DNA of 64,000 nucleotides from an uncultured Bacillaceae bacterium (GTDB lineage: Bacteria > Bacillota > Bacilli > Bacillales > Amphibacillaceae): the NCBI GenBank assembly GCA_937925695.1, contig CALAMD010000130.1, forward strand, positions 1-64,000, read 5' to 3'. Under the pieces are notes generated by a model, which worked only from the letters and a program-made list of their open reading frames with translations, had not been told where the DNA came from and did not search any database. A program made the translations under genes and the position numbers. This document shows positions 26,976 to 35,322 of the stretch, in pieces. Position 1 is the stretch's first letter. Each line of letters opens with the position of its first letter.

Positions 26976-27539
26976 TTACTGATTGAATTCATTCATGACC
27001 TCGTCAAAATTTGCTGAATTGATCCATGCTTCACAAGCATCTGCAGCTAGCTGAATACTCAAGTTAACATCCTCTGTTTCAGATTTTGCAAATGGCGACA
27101 AGACATAATCAACCACTGGTATTTGTCCAGCAGGCCTGCCAACACCTATTCTCAGCCGTTTAAAATCCTTAGTTTGTAACTCATCAATCACAGACCTTAC
27201 ACCATTATGGCCACCATGGCCACCTTTTTTTCTTAATCTAATTCTACCCGTCGGTAAATCTAAATCATCGTAAATTACTAATAACTGTTCATTAGGAATT
27301 TGATAATAATCCATTAATGCATTAACCGATTTTCCAGAAAGATTCATAAAGGTCTGTGGTTGTAATAGAATGACTTTTTCGCCTTGATAATGTTCTAAAG
27401 CAAATTTACCATTAAATTTCGTTTGATTTAATGACCATTTATGGCGCGATAATAATTCATCGATAACCATAAAGCCAATATTATGACGTGTTTTTTTATA
27501 GCGTCTTCCCGGATTCCCCAAACCTACAATACATTTCAT
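26976..27539 (-). CDS. pth: Peptidyl-tRNA hydrolase
   Basis: Recycles tRNA from peptidyl-tRNA dropped during translation (spoVC in B. subtilis). The N-terminal GLGNPGRRYKKTRHNIGFMV contains the conserved Asn and catalytic His. YDDLDLPTGRIRLRKKGGHGGHNG is also characteristic (core residues DDLDLP and GGHNGV). The 187-aa length is normal. Confidence 0.97.
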   Translation of the reverse strand: MKCIVGLGNPGRRYKKTRHNIGFMVIDELLSRHKWSLNQTKFNGKFALEHYQGEKVILLQPQTFMNLSGKSVNALMDYYQIPNEQLLVIYDDLDLPTGRIRLRKKGGHGGHNGVRSVIDELQTKDFKRLRIGVGRPAGQIPVVDYVLSPFAKSETEDVNLSIQLAADACEAWINSANFDEVMNEFNQ

Positions 27540-27626
27540 GTTAGATTACCTCATATAAATATATTTAGGCATCGTTATGCCTATTTGCCCAATAATGTCA
27601 TTGCTCATTGTAATACAAAACAACAA

Positions 27627-27671
27627 TCCCTCCTTATGAAATACGGTAGTACTTCATATCGGAGGGTTTTA
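27627..27671 (-). terminator. Long hairpin between ctc and pth, probable terminator
   Basis: AATCCCTCC...GGAGGGTTTT encloses an inner TATGAA/TTCATA stem, giving a long near-continuous hairpin. The T tract is better on the plus strand (GGGTTTTATTTG) than on the minus strand (GGGATTGTTGTTTTG), so efficiency for ctc is uncertain. Confidence 0.6.
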
Positions 27672-27695
27672 TTTGTCATATAAAACTTGAAAATC

Positions 27696-28337
27696 TTACG
27701 CTTCCTCTTCTTCAGCTTCTTCTTCAGCGCCTACTAATTCAGGCTCAACACTTGCATCTCCTTCATCGGCATCAGTATCATCTTCAGTTTCTGGTGCAAG
27801 AACAACAGCAATTGTCGTCTCAGGATCATCAAGAATTTCATATTCATCATGCTTTGGAAGATCGCTTACGGCAATACTGTCACCAATTGCAAGTTCGGTA
27901 ACATCAACGGTAATTTCATCAGGAATTTCATTTGGTTTAGCACGTACTTGAAGCTCAAATAAAGGCTGTTGTAATGTACCGCCATCGCGTGTACCGATCG
28001 CAACACCTTCTAAACGAATTGGTACTACTACATCGATTTCTTCCGTTAAATCAATCATGTAGAAATCAACATGAAGCACATCATCTCTTAATGGATGTGT
28101 TTGATAATCTTGTACCATAACATCTGTTGTTTCATCATTTTCAATCTCTAATGAAATGATTGCGTTTCTACCTTCTTCACGCATTATTTTTAATAGCTCT
28201 AGCTGATTGACAGCAACAGATTTATTTTCTTTTTCTTTTCCATAAACAACTGCTGGAATAAATCCTTCTGCTCTCAATTGCTTTGTTACTGACTTTCTTA
28301 AATCATTTCGTTGTTGTGCTTGTAATTTTACAGCCAT
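27696..28337 (-). CDS. ctc: General stress protein Ctc, L25/TL5-family 5S rRNA-binding protein
   Basis: Ribosomal protein bL25-related stress protein. An N-terminal L25 domain (residues 1-95, KLQAQQRNDLRKSVTKQLRAEG) is followed by the TL5 C-terminal beta domain and a strongly acidic tail (EEEAEEEEA). The ATG at 28337 (213 aa) begins the MAVKLQ segment; five extra upstream codons are unlikely. It follows prs, as in B. subtilis. Confidence 0.94.
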   Translation of the reverse strand: MAVKLQAQQRNDLRKSVTKQLRAEGFIPAVVYGKEKENKSVAVNQLELLKIMREEGRNAIISLEIENDETTDVMVQDYQTHPLRDDVLHVDFYMIDLTEEIDVVVPIRLEGVAIGTRDGGTLQQPLFELQVRAKPNEIPDEITVDVTELAIGDSIAVSDLPKHDEYEILDDPETTIAVVLAPETEDDTDADEGDASVEPELVGAEEEAEEEEA

Positions 28338-28471
28338 CTTATAACCCTCCATATATTTTGGAAAAAACGTTCATTTTCTAGCTTTATTTTTCCATTAAAT
28401 GATCTTGTTAAACATAAGTATAAGTATTATTTAATCATGTTACCACATGTTAAGGAGAAACTTCATATAAT

Positions 28472-29425
28472 TTAATCAAACAAAATACTGACAGATTGCA
28501 ATTCATGTACTCTTACGATAGCTTCACCAATTAATGGGGCAACAGATAGTTCAATAATATTATCTAACTTCTTCTCTTTGGGAATAGGAATTGTATTGGT
28601 CACAATTACTTCTTTAATTTGTGAATTTTTTATTCTTTCAACAGCTGGTCCAGAAAGAACCGGATGTGTACAGCATGCATATACTTCTTTCGCTCCATGT
28701 TCTATCAATGCATCAGCGGCCAGTGTAATTGTGCCTGCTGTATCAATAATATCATCCACTAATATTGCTGTTTTTCCTTCTATATTTCCGATTATATTCA
28801 TGATTTCTGCAACATTAGGACTCGGTCTTCTTTTATCAATAATACCGAGTGGTGCTTTGAGACGATCGGCCATTCTTCTTGCCCGTGTTACGCCACCATG
28901 ATCTGGCGAAACAACAACTACGTCTTCCAAATTCTTTTTCTTAAAATAATCGGATAAAATAGGGACTCCTTGAAGGTGATCAATTGGCACATCAAAGAAA
29001 CCTTGTATTTGTGGCGCATGTAAATCTAGTGCAATGACTCGATTTGCGCCTGCTGTCTCAAGCAAGTTGGCAATTAACTTAGCTGTAATCGGCTCTCTTG
29101 ATCGTGCTTTTCTATCCTGTCTTGCATAACCATAGTATGGCATGACAATATTGATCGATTTTGCTGAAGCTCTTTTTAATGCGTCAATCATAATGAGGAG
29201 TTCCATGATATGATGATTAACGGGGTCACACGTTGACTGTACGACATATACATCACAACCACGAACACTTTCCTCTAAATTTATTTGTATCTCGCCATCG
29301 CTAAACTTAGAAACAATACATTTACCTAAAGATGTTCCTATATGATTAGCAATTTCTTCAGCTAATGCAGGGTTAGAGTTTAAACTTAACACCTTCAAAG
29401 ATTGGTCCTTATAGCCAGATGTCAT
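28472..29425 (-). CDS. prs: Ribose-phosphate pyrophosphokinase
   Basis: Makes PRPP from ribose 5-phosphate and ATP for purine, pyrimidine, His and Trp synthesis. The ATG at 29425 gives 317 aa, the same length as B. subtilis Prs, and has GGAGGG upstream; the frame is open 36 codons more, into the glmU end, without support. Motifs: NYGYARQDRK-type region (PYYGYARQDRKARSREP), DLHAPQIQGFFD, SPDHGGVTRAR and the PRPP loop LVDDIIDTAGTI. Confidence 0.98.
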   Translation of the reverse strand: MTSGYKDQSLKVLSLNSNPALAEEIANHIGTSLGKCIVSKFSDGEIQINLEESVRGCDVYVVQSTCDPVNHHIMELLIMIDALKRASAKSINIVMPYYGYARQDRKARSREPITAKLIANLLETAGANRVIALDLHAPQIQGFFDVPIDHLQGVPILSDYFKKKNLEDVVVVSPDHGGVTRARRMADRLKAPLGIIDKRRPSPNVAEIMNIIGNIEGKTAILVDDIIDTAGTITLAADALIEHGAKEVYACCTHPVLSGPAVERIKNSQIKEVIVTNTIPIPKEKKLDNIIELSVAPLIGEAIVRVHELQSVSILFD

Positions 29426-29456
29426 AAAAATATACCCTCCGTTAATCTTTTTTTCA

Positions 29457-30821
29457 CTATTTAAATCGTTTTGCATAATTTTCTTTATTTGTTTGTCTTG
29501 CTCTCGCAATGGATAATGATTCATTAGGGACATCTTTAGTAATCGTTGAACCAGCAGCTACATATGCGCCTTCTCCGATGGTGAGTGGTGCAATTAAATT
29601 TGAATTACAACCGATAAAGGCATCATCTTTAATCGTTGTTTGATGCTTCTGTTTACCATCATAGTTCACTGTTATTGTACCACAACCTATATTTACATTC
29701 CTACCAATTTCCGCATCACCGACATAGCTTAAATGTGGAATTTTTGAGTGGTCACCTATTGTTGACTTTTTCACTTCGACAAAATGTCCCACTTTCACAT
29801 GCTTACCAATAGATGATTCAGGCCTAATATACGCAAATGGACCGATTTGCGCATGATCCTCGATCTTACTATCCATAATAACACTTTGCTTGATGTGAAC
29901 TGATTTACCAATGGCACAATTATGGATTTCCGTATTAGGACCAATGATTGTCTCCTCGCCAATTGTTGTTTTTCCTAAAATGACAGAACCCGGGTAAATC
30001 ACAACATCTTGAGCGATTTGAACATCAGGACCAATATACGTATGATCAATGTCGATAATTGTTACGCCATTTCGCATATGCTTCTCATTCGTTCGTTTCT
30101 TCAAAATTTTTTCAGCCTGCGCTAAAGCAACGCGATCATTAATGCCAATTGTTTCATCAAAATCAGGGGTGCGGTATGCACTTACTTTCTCAGATTGATT
30201 CCGTAGAATTTCAATGACATCTGTTAAATAATACTCCCCTTGTGCGTTGTCCGTTGAAACTTGACTTAATGCCTCAAAAAGCGCCTTATTGTCAAAGCAA
30301 TATGTCCCTGCATTTACTTCATCTATTAGCAATTCTTGATCATTAGCATCTTTGTGTTCAACAATCTTTTCGACTTCATTATTCCCGTTACGAACAATTC
30401 GACCATATCCCGTTGGATCAGGAGCAGTTGCGGTAAGGATGGTAGCCTTAGATCCTGTCTTTTCATGATGGTCAAGTAGTTTCTCATAAGTATCACTTGT
30501 TATTAACGGTGTATCACCACAAACAACAATTGTCGTACCCTCTTTATTTTTTAATAAAGATTCGGCTTGTAGAACCGCATGTCCTGTACCAAGTTGCTGT
30601 TCTTGGATCACAAACTTAGTATCGTTGCCGATTGTTTCCATTACTTGCTCAGCACCATGACCAACAACTGTCACCAATTCATCTATCGCAATTGATTTTA
30701 ATTGATCGATGACATGTTTAACCATTGGACGTCCAGCTACGGAATGAAGAACTTTATAAAGGTTGGACTTCATTCGTGTTCCTTGTCCTGCTGCGAGTAT
30801 GACAGCATTTCGCTTTGTCAT
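29457..30821 (-). CDS. glmU: Bifunctional UDP-GlcNAc pyrophosphorylase / glucosamine-1-P acetyltransferase
   Basis: Makes UDP-GlcNAc for peptidoglycan and wall polymers. The N-terminal uridylyltransferase domain starts AVILAAGQGTRMKS; CGDTPLI and DEVNAGTYC follow. The C-terminal left-handed beta helix (from about residue 250) shows hexapeptide repeats and the acetyl-CoA region NYDGKQKHQT. The 454-aa length is typical. prs starts 31 bp after the stop, so the two form one transcript. Confidence 0.97.
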   Translation of the reverse strand: MTKRNAVILAAGQGTRMKSNLYKVLHSVAGRPMVKHVIDQLKSIAIDELVTVVGHGAEQVMETIGNDTKFVIQEQQLGTGHAVLQAESLLKNKEGTTIVVCGDTPLITSDTYEKLLDHHEKTGSKATILTATAPDPTGYGRIVRNGNNEVEKIVEHKDANDQELLIDEVNAGTYCFDNKALFEALSQVSTDNAQGEYYLTDVIEILRNQSEKVSAYRTPDFDETIGINDRVALAQAEKILKKRTNEKHMRNGVTIIDIDHTYIGPDVQIAQDVVIYPGSVILGKTTIGEETIIGPNTEIHNCAIGKSVHIKQSVIMDSKIEDHAQIGPFAYIRPESSIGKHVKVGHFVEVKKSTIGDHSKIPHLSYVGDAEIGRNVNIGCGTITVNYDGKQKHQTTIKDDAFIGCNSNLIAPLTIGEGAYVAAGSTITKDVPNESLSIARARQTNKENYAKRFK

Positions 30822-30983
30822 GAAGTAACCTCCATTCTAATTATCCATAATGAATATATCTTAAAACAACATTCATTTCAACAAAACAAGTGTAATTTTA
30901 TCATATAAAAAAATATCTAAATAATATATGAATTACATTATTATTTCGTATCTTTTCCAATCAGTTTAAAAGCTAAACAAAGC

Positions 30984-31023
30984 ATAAAAAGAAGACTAAT
31001 CCATCAAAAGAATTAGTCTTCTT
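30984..31023 (-). terminator. Terminator after spoVG
   Basis: A 12-bp stem (AAGAAGACTAAT/ATTAGTCTTCTT, 30989-31000 and 31012-31023) followed by a T-rich tract on the minus strand. It separates spoVG from glmU-prs. Confidence 0.88.
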
Positions 31024-31044
31024 CTCAGATACTATCTAATTTAC

Positions 31045-31341
31045 TTAAGAAGCGCCTGCTTCTTCATACTCTTCGTTAGCTTCTCTTTCACCTTCACGGT
31101 GATACTCTTCAAGAACGGCTTCTTGAATTTTAGCACGTGTATTTGAATTAATAGGATGTGCAATATCGCGGAATTCACCGTCAGGAGTGCGTTTGGATGG
31201 CATGGCAACAAACAATCCATTATTACCATCAATTACACGGATATCATGGACGACGAATTCCTCATCAAATGTAATTGATGCAATTGCACGCATCCTTCCT
31301 TCCGTATTTACACGGCGTAATCTTACTTCCGTTACTTCCAT
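31045..31341 (-). CDS. spoVG: SpoVG regulatory protein
   Basis: Small conserved nucleic-acid-binding regulator (98 aa) affecting asymmetric division and, in other Firmicutes, virulence and capsule genes. EVTEVRLRRVNTEGRMRAI at the N terminus and VAMPSKRTPDGEFRDIAHPI are invariant family segments. A sigma-H promoter lies directly upstream (31384-31410) and a strong terminator downstream, so it is monocistronic. Confidence 0.97.
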   Translation of the reverse strand: MEVTEVRLRRVNTEGRMRAIASITFDEEFVVHDIRVIDGNNGLFVAMPSKRTPDGEFRDIAHPINSNTRAKIQEAVLEEYHREGEREANEEYEEAGAS

Positions 31342-31383
31342 GATGTTTCACCACCTTTAACCTATTAGAGACCTTATTTATGT

Positions 31384-31410
31384 ATTCAACATAAAATTTA
31401 AAAATCCTGC
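31384..31410 (-). promoter_or_regulatory. Sigma-H promoter of spoVG
   Basis: On the minus strand GCAGGATTT (31402-31410), an 11-nt spacer, and GTTGAAT (31384-31390) match the sigma-H consensus RnAGGAwww / RnnGAAT at every defined position. The B. subtilis spoVG promoter, from memory, has the same -35 box and spacer length. AT-rich sequence lies upstream, comparable to the AT box of that promoter. Confidence 0.85.
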
Positions 31411-31509
31411 TAAATATTTAAAAAGTTGTTAAAAATACACAAAAAAATAGATTAAAGGTAGTTTTTGGTCCGAAAACTAGGACTTTTGACTCATTTTACC
31501 GAGAGTTTT

Positions 31510-32349
31510 CTAATTTAAGGGCTCATTTTTGATAAAAGCTTGTTGATAGTTTCCAGGATGAACTTCTATATTCTGTTCGTCAACATCTACATTCGTTACT
31601 TTTACGAGGGACGTATAGTCATTGACTACTTTTGTGTCTTGCTCACCCTCTGCTTCTACTAAAACGCCGATCGCTTTAATAGTCGAATTAAATTCATCTA
31701 ACAAACTTTTCATGCCATTGATCGTACCGCCAGCTTTCATAAAATCATCTACGATACATACATTTGAACCTTCTTTTAGACTTCTTCTTGTAAGAACCAT
31801 TGTTTGTACTTTTTTAGAAGAGGCCGATACGTAATTGATACTTACGGATGAACCTTCAATAATATTTGGGTCCCTCCTTACGATCACAACAGGAACATTT
31901 AAAAATGAAGCCACTGAATAAGCGATGGGAATACCTTTTGTGGCAATCGTCATCACAGCATCTATGTTTAAATCCGAGAAGGCTGAGGCGAAAATATGTC
32001 CGATTTTTCTTACCGCGGTCGGATCCCCGAGAATGTCACTCATATATAGGTAGCCTCCGGGAAGTAAACGATTGGGGTCTGCTAATTGTTGACATAATTC
32101 ATTAACAAATTCCGTGCTTTGATCTAAGGACATATAGGGGATATATTCTACACCACCGGCTACGCCTGAAGTTCGTTTTAAATATCCCACACCTTCACGT
32201 CTGAACATCTCATCAATAATATCTAAATCCTCACTAATAGATGATTTAGATGCATTATATTGTTTAGAGAAATATGGTAATTGGACACGCACACTTGGGT
32301 TTTTATAAAAAAAGTTCGTCATCGCCACCAATCGATTGCTTCTCTTCAT
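31510..32349 (-). CDS. purR: Purine operon repressor PurR
   Basis: Bacillus-type PurR, controlled by PRPP. An N-terminal winged helix (RSNRLVAMTNFFYKNPSV ... KSSISEDL) is joined to a PRTase-fold effector domain with the PRPP loop VCIVDDFMKAGGTING. The 279-aa length is usual. In B. subtilis yabJ follows purR; here the next downstream gene is spoVG after 168 bp holding only its promoter, so yabJ is missing. Confidence 0.97.
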   Translation of the reverse strand: MKRSNRLVAMTNFFYKNPSVRVQLPYFSKQYNASKSSISEDLDIIDEMFRREGVGYLKRTSGVAGGVEYIPYMSLDQSTEFVNELCQQLADPNRLLPGGYLYMSDILGDPTAVRKIGHIFASAFSDLNIDAVMTIATKGIPIAYSVASFLNVPVVIVRRDPNIIEGSSVSINYVSASSKKVQTMVLTRRSLKEGSNVCIVDDFMKAGGTINGMKSLLDEFNSTIKAIGVLVEAEGEQDTKVVNDYTSLVKVTNVDVDEQNIEVHPGNYQQAFIKNEPLN

Positions 32350-32418
32350 ATTTGATTACACCTCAAAATCCGAATGTTTTATAAAAATATAACACTTTTA
32401 TACGTGTTTGGGCAAGTC

Positions 32419-33270
32419 TTATCCTAATAAACGAACTTTGTATACTTCACGACAAAAGCCTCTTAGTCCATTATATAGTCGTTGGGCTTGATTCTCGTGT
32501 TTCATTAAAGTATATAATGTGGGACCGCTCCCACTCATGACAACATGAGATGCACCACTTTTCAACATTTTCTCTTTCAATATTCTTACTTCAGGATAAA
32601 GTTTCATTGTCACTGACTCTAAAGCATTATCGAGATGTTGAGTCATTTTTTGAAAATCTTGCTCATGTAATGATTGTATCAATGCGTATGTATTAGGGTG
32701 GGAAACTTCTTCTAAATTGACTTGTTGAAAAATAGTTTTAGTAGATACACCTATATTTGGTTTAGCTAAAACAACCCAGCATGGTGGTGGTGATGGCAAA
32801 GCCTCAACTTTTTCACCTCGTCCATGGACAAATGCCGTTGTATTCATCACACAAAATGGAACATCAGTGCCAATTTCTAGTCCTAGGTGGGCAAGCTCTT
32901 TAAGCGGGATATGTAGCGACCATAAACGGTTTAAACCCCGAAGCACCGCTGCCGCATCACTACTACCGCCACCTAAACCTGCTGAAACAGGAATATTTTT
33001 ATCTATTTTAATATGGACGCCTTTAGTAATCTTATACCTTTGCTTAAACAAATAAGCAGCTTTATAAGCTAGATTCCGCTCATCATTAGGCACATATTTG
33101 CTTTCTAAACTGACGTTAATTTTATTTTCTTTCAAAGGACTTAGCTCAACGCGATCAAACAAATCAATTGTTGTCATAATCATTTCCACGTCATGGTATC
33201 CATCACTTCTTTTTCTTAACAAGTCTAAAGAAATATTCAGTTTTGACGGCGCCTTTTCATAAATAATCAT
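32419..33270 (-). CDS. ispE: 4-diphosphocytidyl-2-C-methyl-D-erythritol kinase
   Basis: GHMP-family kinase of the MEP isoprenoid pathway. YEKAPSKLNISLDLLRKRSDGYH at the N terminus and the phosphate loop PVSAGLGGGSSDAAAVLRGL are clear. MSGSGPTLYTL is the third GHMP motif. I use ATG 33270 (283 aa), with GGGTG 6 nt before it; a GTG three codons upstream has a poor SD position. It lies between sspF and purR, as in B. subtilis. Confidence 0.96.
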   Translation of the reverse strand: MIIYEKAPSKLNISLDLLRKRSDGYHDVEMIMTTIDLFDRVELSPLKENKINVSLESKYVPNDERNLAYKAAYLFKQRYKITKGVHIKIDKNIPVSAGLGGGSSDAAAVLRGLNRLWSLHIPLKELAHLGLEIGTDVPFCVMNTTAFVHGRGEKVEALPSPPPCWVVLAKPNIGVSTKTIFQQVNLEEVSHPNTYALIQSLHEQDFQKMTQHLDNALESVTMKLYPEVRILKEKMLKSGASHVVMSGSGPTLYTLMKHENQAQRLYNGLRGFCREVYKVRLLG

Positions 33271-33374
33271 GATTTTCACCCACTTTGAATGCTATCCAAA
33301 TTATACCACAGAGAAAAATCATTTCGGGTGATCTAATAACATATATATAGAACATCTGGTAAAGTATTGATGCA

Positions 33375-33411
33375 TAAAAAAAGGCAAACCCTTTTAGGGT
33401 CTGCCTTTTTG
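33375..33411 (-). terminator. Terminator overlapping the sspF 3' end
   Basis: AAAAAGGCAGACCC pairs with GGGTTTGCCTTTTT and the T run follows on the minus strand. The 5' arm includes the last sspF codons and the loop its stop codon, so stop and hairpin are physically merged. Confidence 0.88.
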
Positions 33412-33576
33412 CTCTATGCTCTCTTCTGCCATCTCAATCGCTCGCCTTACCATACTGCCAGCTTCCCTTGCCTTAATGCCGCCCCAACCTTCTTTTTGTA
33501 CCGTGTCGTAAATTCCTAATTCTTTGGCAATTTCTTCTTTCAATTGGTCTGACATAATTCCTCTACGTCTTCCCAA
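33394..33576 (-). CDS. sspF: Small acid-soluble spore protein, alpha/beta-type relative SspF
   Basis: Sixty-residue DNA-binding spore protein. GRRRGIMSDQLKEEIAKELG, WGGIKAREAG and MVRRAIEMAE match SspF/SspH-type sequences. I start at TTG 33576: it gives an N terminus like B. subtilis SspF (MGRRRGVMSDE), and AAAGGGG lies 9 nt upstream. The TTG three codons earlier abuts the SD. A sigma-G promoter would be expected, but I could only see a weak candidate. Confidence 0.93.
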   Translation of the reverse strand: MGRRRGIMSDQLKEEIAKELGIYDTVQKEGWGGIKAREAGSMVRRAIEMAEESIEQKGRP

Positions 33577-33650
33577 AAGAAACAACCCCTTTCAAGTTTT
33601 TACGACAACTATAGTTTTTGCGTTTTTAGTTAAAATACAACTGGTATTTT

Positions 33651-33699
33651 TAGATAAAAAAATATATTATTTGTAAGCAAGCTTACAAATAATATATTT
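33651..33699 (-). terminator. Very long AT-rich terminator after veg
   Basis: A perfect 19-bp inverted repeat (33660-33678 with 33681-33699) has a 2-nt loop and is followed on the minus strand by a T run. It is unusually long and almost entirely A/T except for the apical GTAAGC/GCTTAC. Confidence 0.85.
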
Positions 33700-33772
33700 A
33701 GGTCACCATCTATATCTATTTTCGTTTTTGCATTTAATAACAACATTTAGTGCTACATGAAGTATATATCTT

Positions 33773-34033
33773 TTATGAATCACCCGATGCTGCTTTAGGT
33801 TCATCAAGAAAACTCAATTCGACAGCTTCTGTTAGAACATCCGCATAGCTATATGACACTCGTTCAAAAGCATTTTCATCTTGATCAAGTTCTACAACAA
33901 ATACCGATGGATACGTCTCTGCTAGAACACCTGAACGAATGACTGTACGTCTTCGTCCTCCATTCGCTGTCAATTTCAACCGTCTTCCAATTTGACTCTC
34001 TAAGCCCCGCCTAATTTCGAGTATTGTTTTCAA
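33773..34033 (-). CDS. veg: Veg protein
   Basis: Highly expressed 86-aa protein; in B. subtilis it stimulates biofilm gene expression. LTANGGRRRTVIRSGVLAETYPSVFVVELDQDEN is the core, and FERVSYSYADVLTEAVEL follows. TTG at 34033 gives exactly the B. subtilis length and sits after AGGTGGAG; the five-codon-longer GTG start overlaps the SD. Tandem promoters precede it. Confidence 0.95.
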   Translation of the reverse strand: MKTILEIRRGLESQIGRRLKLTANGGRRRTVIRSGVLAETYPSVFVVELDQDENAFERVSYSYADVLTEAVELSFLDEPKAASGDS

Positions 34034-34064
34034 TACACTCCACCTCACTAATTCACTGTTATAT

Positions 34065-34135
34065 AGAATAACACACGCTTGTACTTAAGTCAAATAAAAC
34101 AATATATTATAGCAACATTCATTTTTGAATGTCAA
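34065..34135 (-). promoter_or_regulatory. Tandem sigma-A promoters of veg
   Basis: Upstream promoter: TTGACA (34130-34135), 18-nt spacer, TATAAT (34106-34111), consensus in both hexamers. Downstream promoter: TTGACT (34088-34093), 17-nt spacer, TATTCT (34065-34070). B. subtilis veg, as I remember it, has the same tandem layout with 18- and 17-nt spacers. A very strong constitutive promoter region is expected. Confidence 0.85.
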
Positions 34136-34252
34136 CCAATATCTCAACGATATGTTAGGATGATGACAAATCAGTTACAATTTATGTACATCTATTGCCA
34201 TCTTCTTGGGCGAAATTTGTTTCTAAATTGATTGAATGTAGCCGATGAATCA

Positions 34253-35125
34253 CTATTCATCAACTTCATCATGATCGATAAGGGGCATTCCTAGTCTATG
34301 CAAACCTTTTGTTTCTATTCCTCCCATTCCCTTTTCACCGGTTAAAGTATTCCTTAGCATTTCTGTCATACTTACTTTATCCATAAATGACGTATAAGCA
34401 ACTTTGGCTGCAATATATACAGGATCAAGGGCATGAATATTTACTCGTGCCGGTGAACTAGCAAAATTTGCTCCTGCCCGAATGATTGATTCAAAATGAG
34501 ATTGGCAAGCACCTGCAAAAATAACCAACTGATCCAAATGAGGGATAATGTTTCTCGCTTCACGAACAGTTTCTGTAAAATACGATGAATTCCGGTAGGC
34601 TTTTAGATCTTTAACATCACCTTTGTTTTTAGAAAAGGCATCATGGCCAGTAATAACGACAATTTCTGGTTGGATCTTTTTAATTAAAGATCCGATTTGA
34701 GCAGGCATTTCTTTTTCATGAAGGTAAGTGCCATGAACTTGTAAACCTAATTTTTGATATAATTCAATACATTTTTTTAAATATGATTGATCACCATCAA
34801 TGTGAAGTACTTTCGTTGGCAAGCGAAAGTAATTAACTTTCTCGTTGTATCCTTCAGTGATTTCATAATTATTCTTTTCCCGCATAAGTTGATAGTCCTG
34901 CCTAAATAGACGAAAAGAAAACTCTTCTTGTTGTTTTCGTGATTGTTGTCGTCTGTTCAGTTCACTTTTTGTGACAATCTCAAGGTCCGCTAACGGGGCA
35001 TCTGCCTCTAGACGAACATCTTCTCCGTGTAATAATGCTATTTTATTTGTAATATCGACCACTTTAAATAATAAATCACCTTGATACGATTTACGTGTAA
35101 CTAAATCACCTATACTAATGTTCAT
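34253..35125 (-). CDS. yabG: Sporulation-specific protease YabG
   Basis: Cysteine-type protease that processes spore coat proteins in the mother cell. At 290 aa it matches the family. VVITGHDAFSKNKGD and IFAGACQSHFESIIRAGANFASSPARVNIHALDP (His and Cys in HD and GACQSH) carry the conserved residues. It lies between rsmA and veg, as in B. subtilis. The start ATG follows GAGGTGA. Confidence 0.94.
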   Translation of the reverse strand: MNISIGDLVTRKSYQGDLLFKVVDITNKIALLHGEDVRLEADAPLADLEIVTKSELNRRQQSRKQQEEFSFRLFRQDYQLMREKNNYEITEGYNEKVNYFRLPTKVLHIDGDQSYLKKCIELYQKLGLQVHGTYLHEKEMPAQIGSLIKKIQPEIVVITGHDAFSKNKGDVKDLKAYRNSSYFTETVREARNIIPHLDQLVIFAGACQSHFESIIRAGANFASSPARVNIHALDPVYIAAKVAYTSFMDKVSMTEMLRNTLTGEKGMGGIETKGLHRLGMPLIDHDEVDE

Positions 35126-35254
35126 GAAGTCACCTCATTGCGAGTCATTATCTCCTCTTTATCCTATGTAAAATGACTTAAAAGGGTGTCAATACAAATT
35201 GACTAAGTAGCCTCAAACAAGCTTTCCAACCGTTAATACAAAGAATCATGAGCA

Positions 35255-35291
35255 CAAAAAAAGAAGTCCCATGTAAACATGAGACTTCTTT
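35255..35291 (-). terminator. Terminator after rsmA
   Basis: AAAGAAGTCTCATG pairs with CATGGGACTTCTTT (one mismatch) around a 4-nt loop and is followed by T5 on the minus strand. Confidence 0.88.
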
Positions 35292-35322
35292 AATACATAT
35301 ATTTTTCACCATTAGCGTAGGA

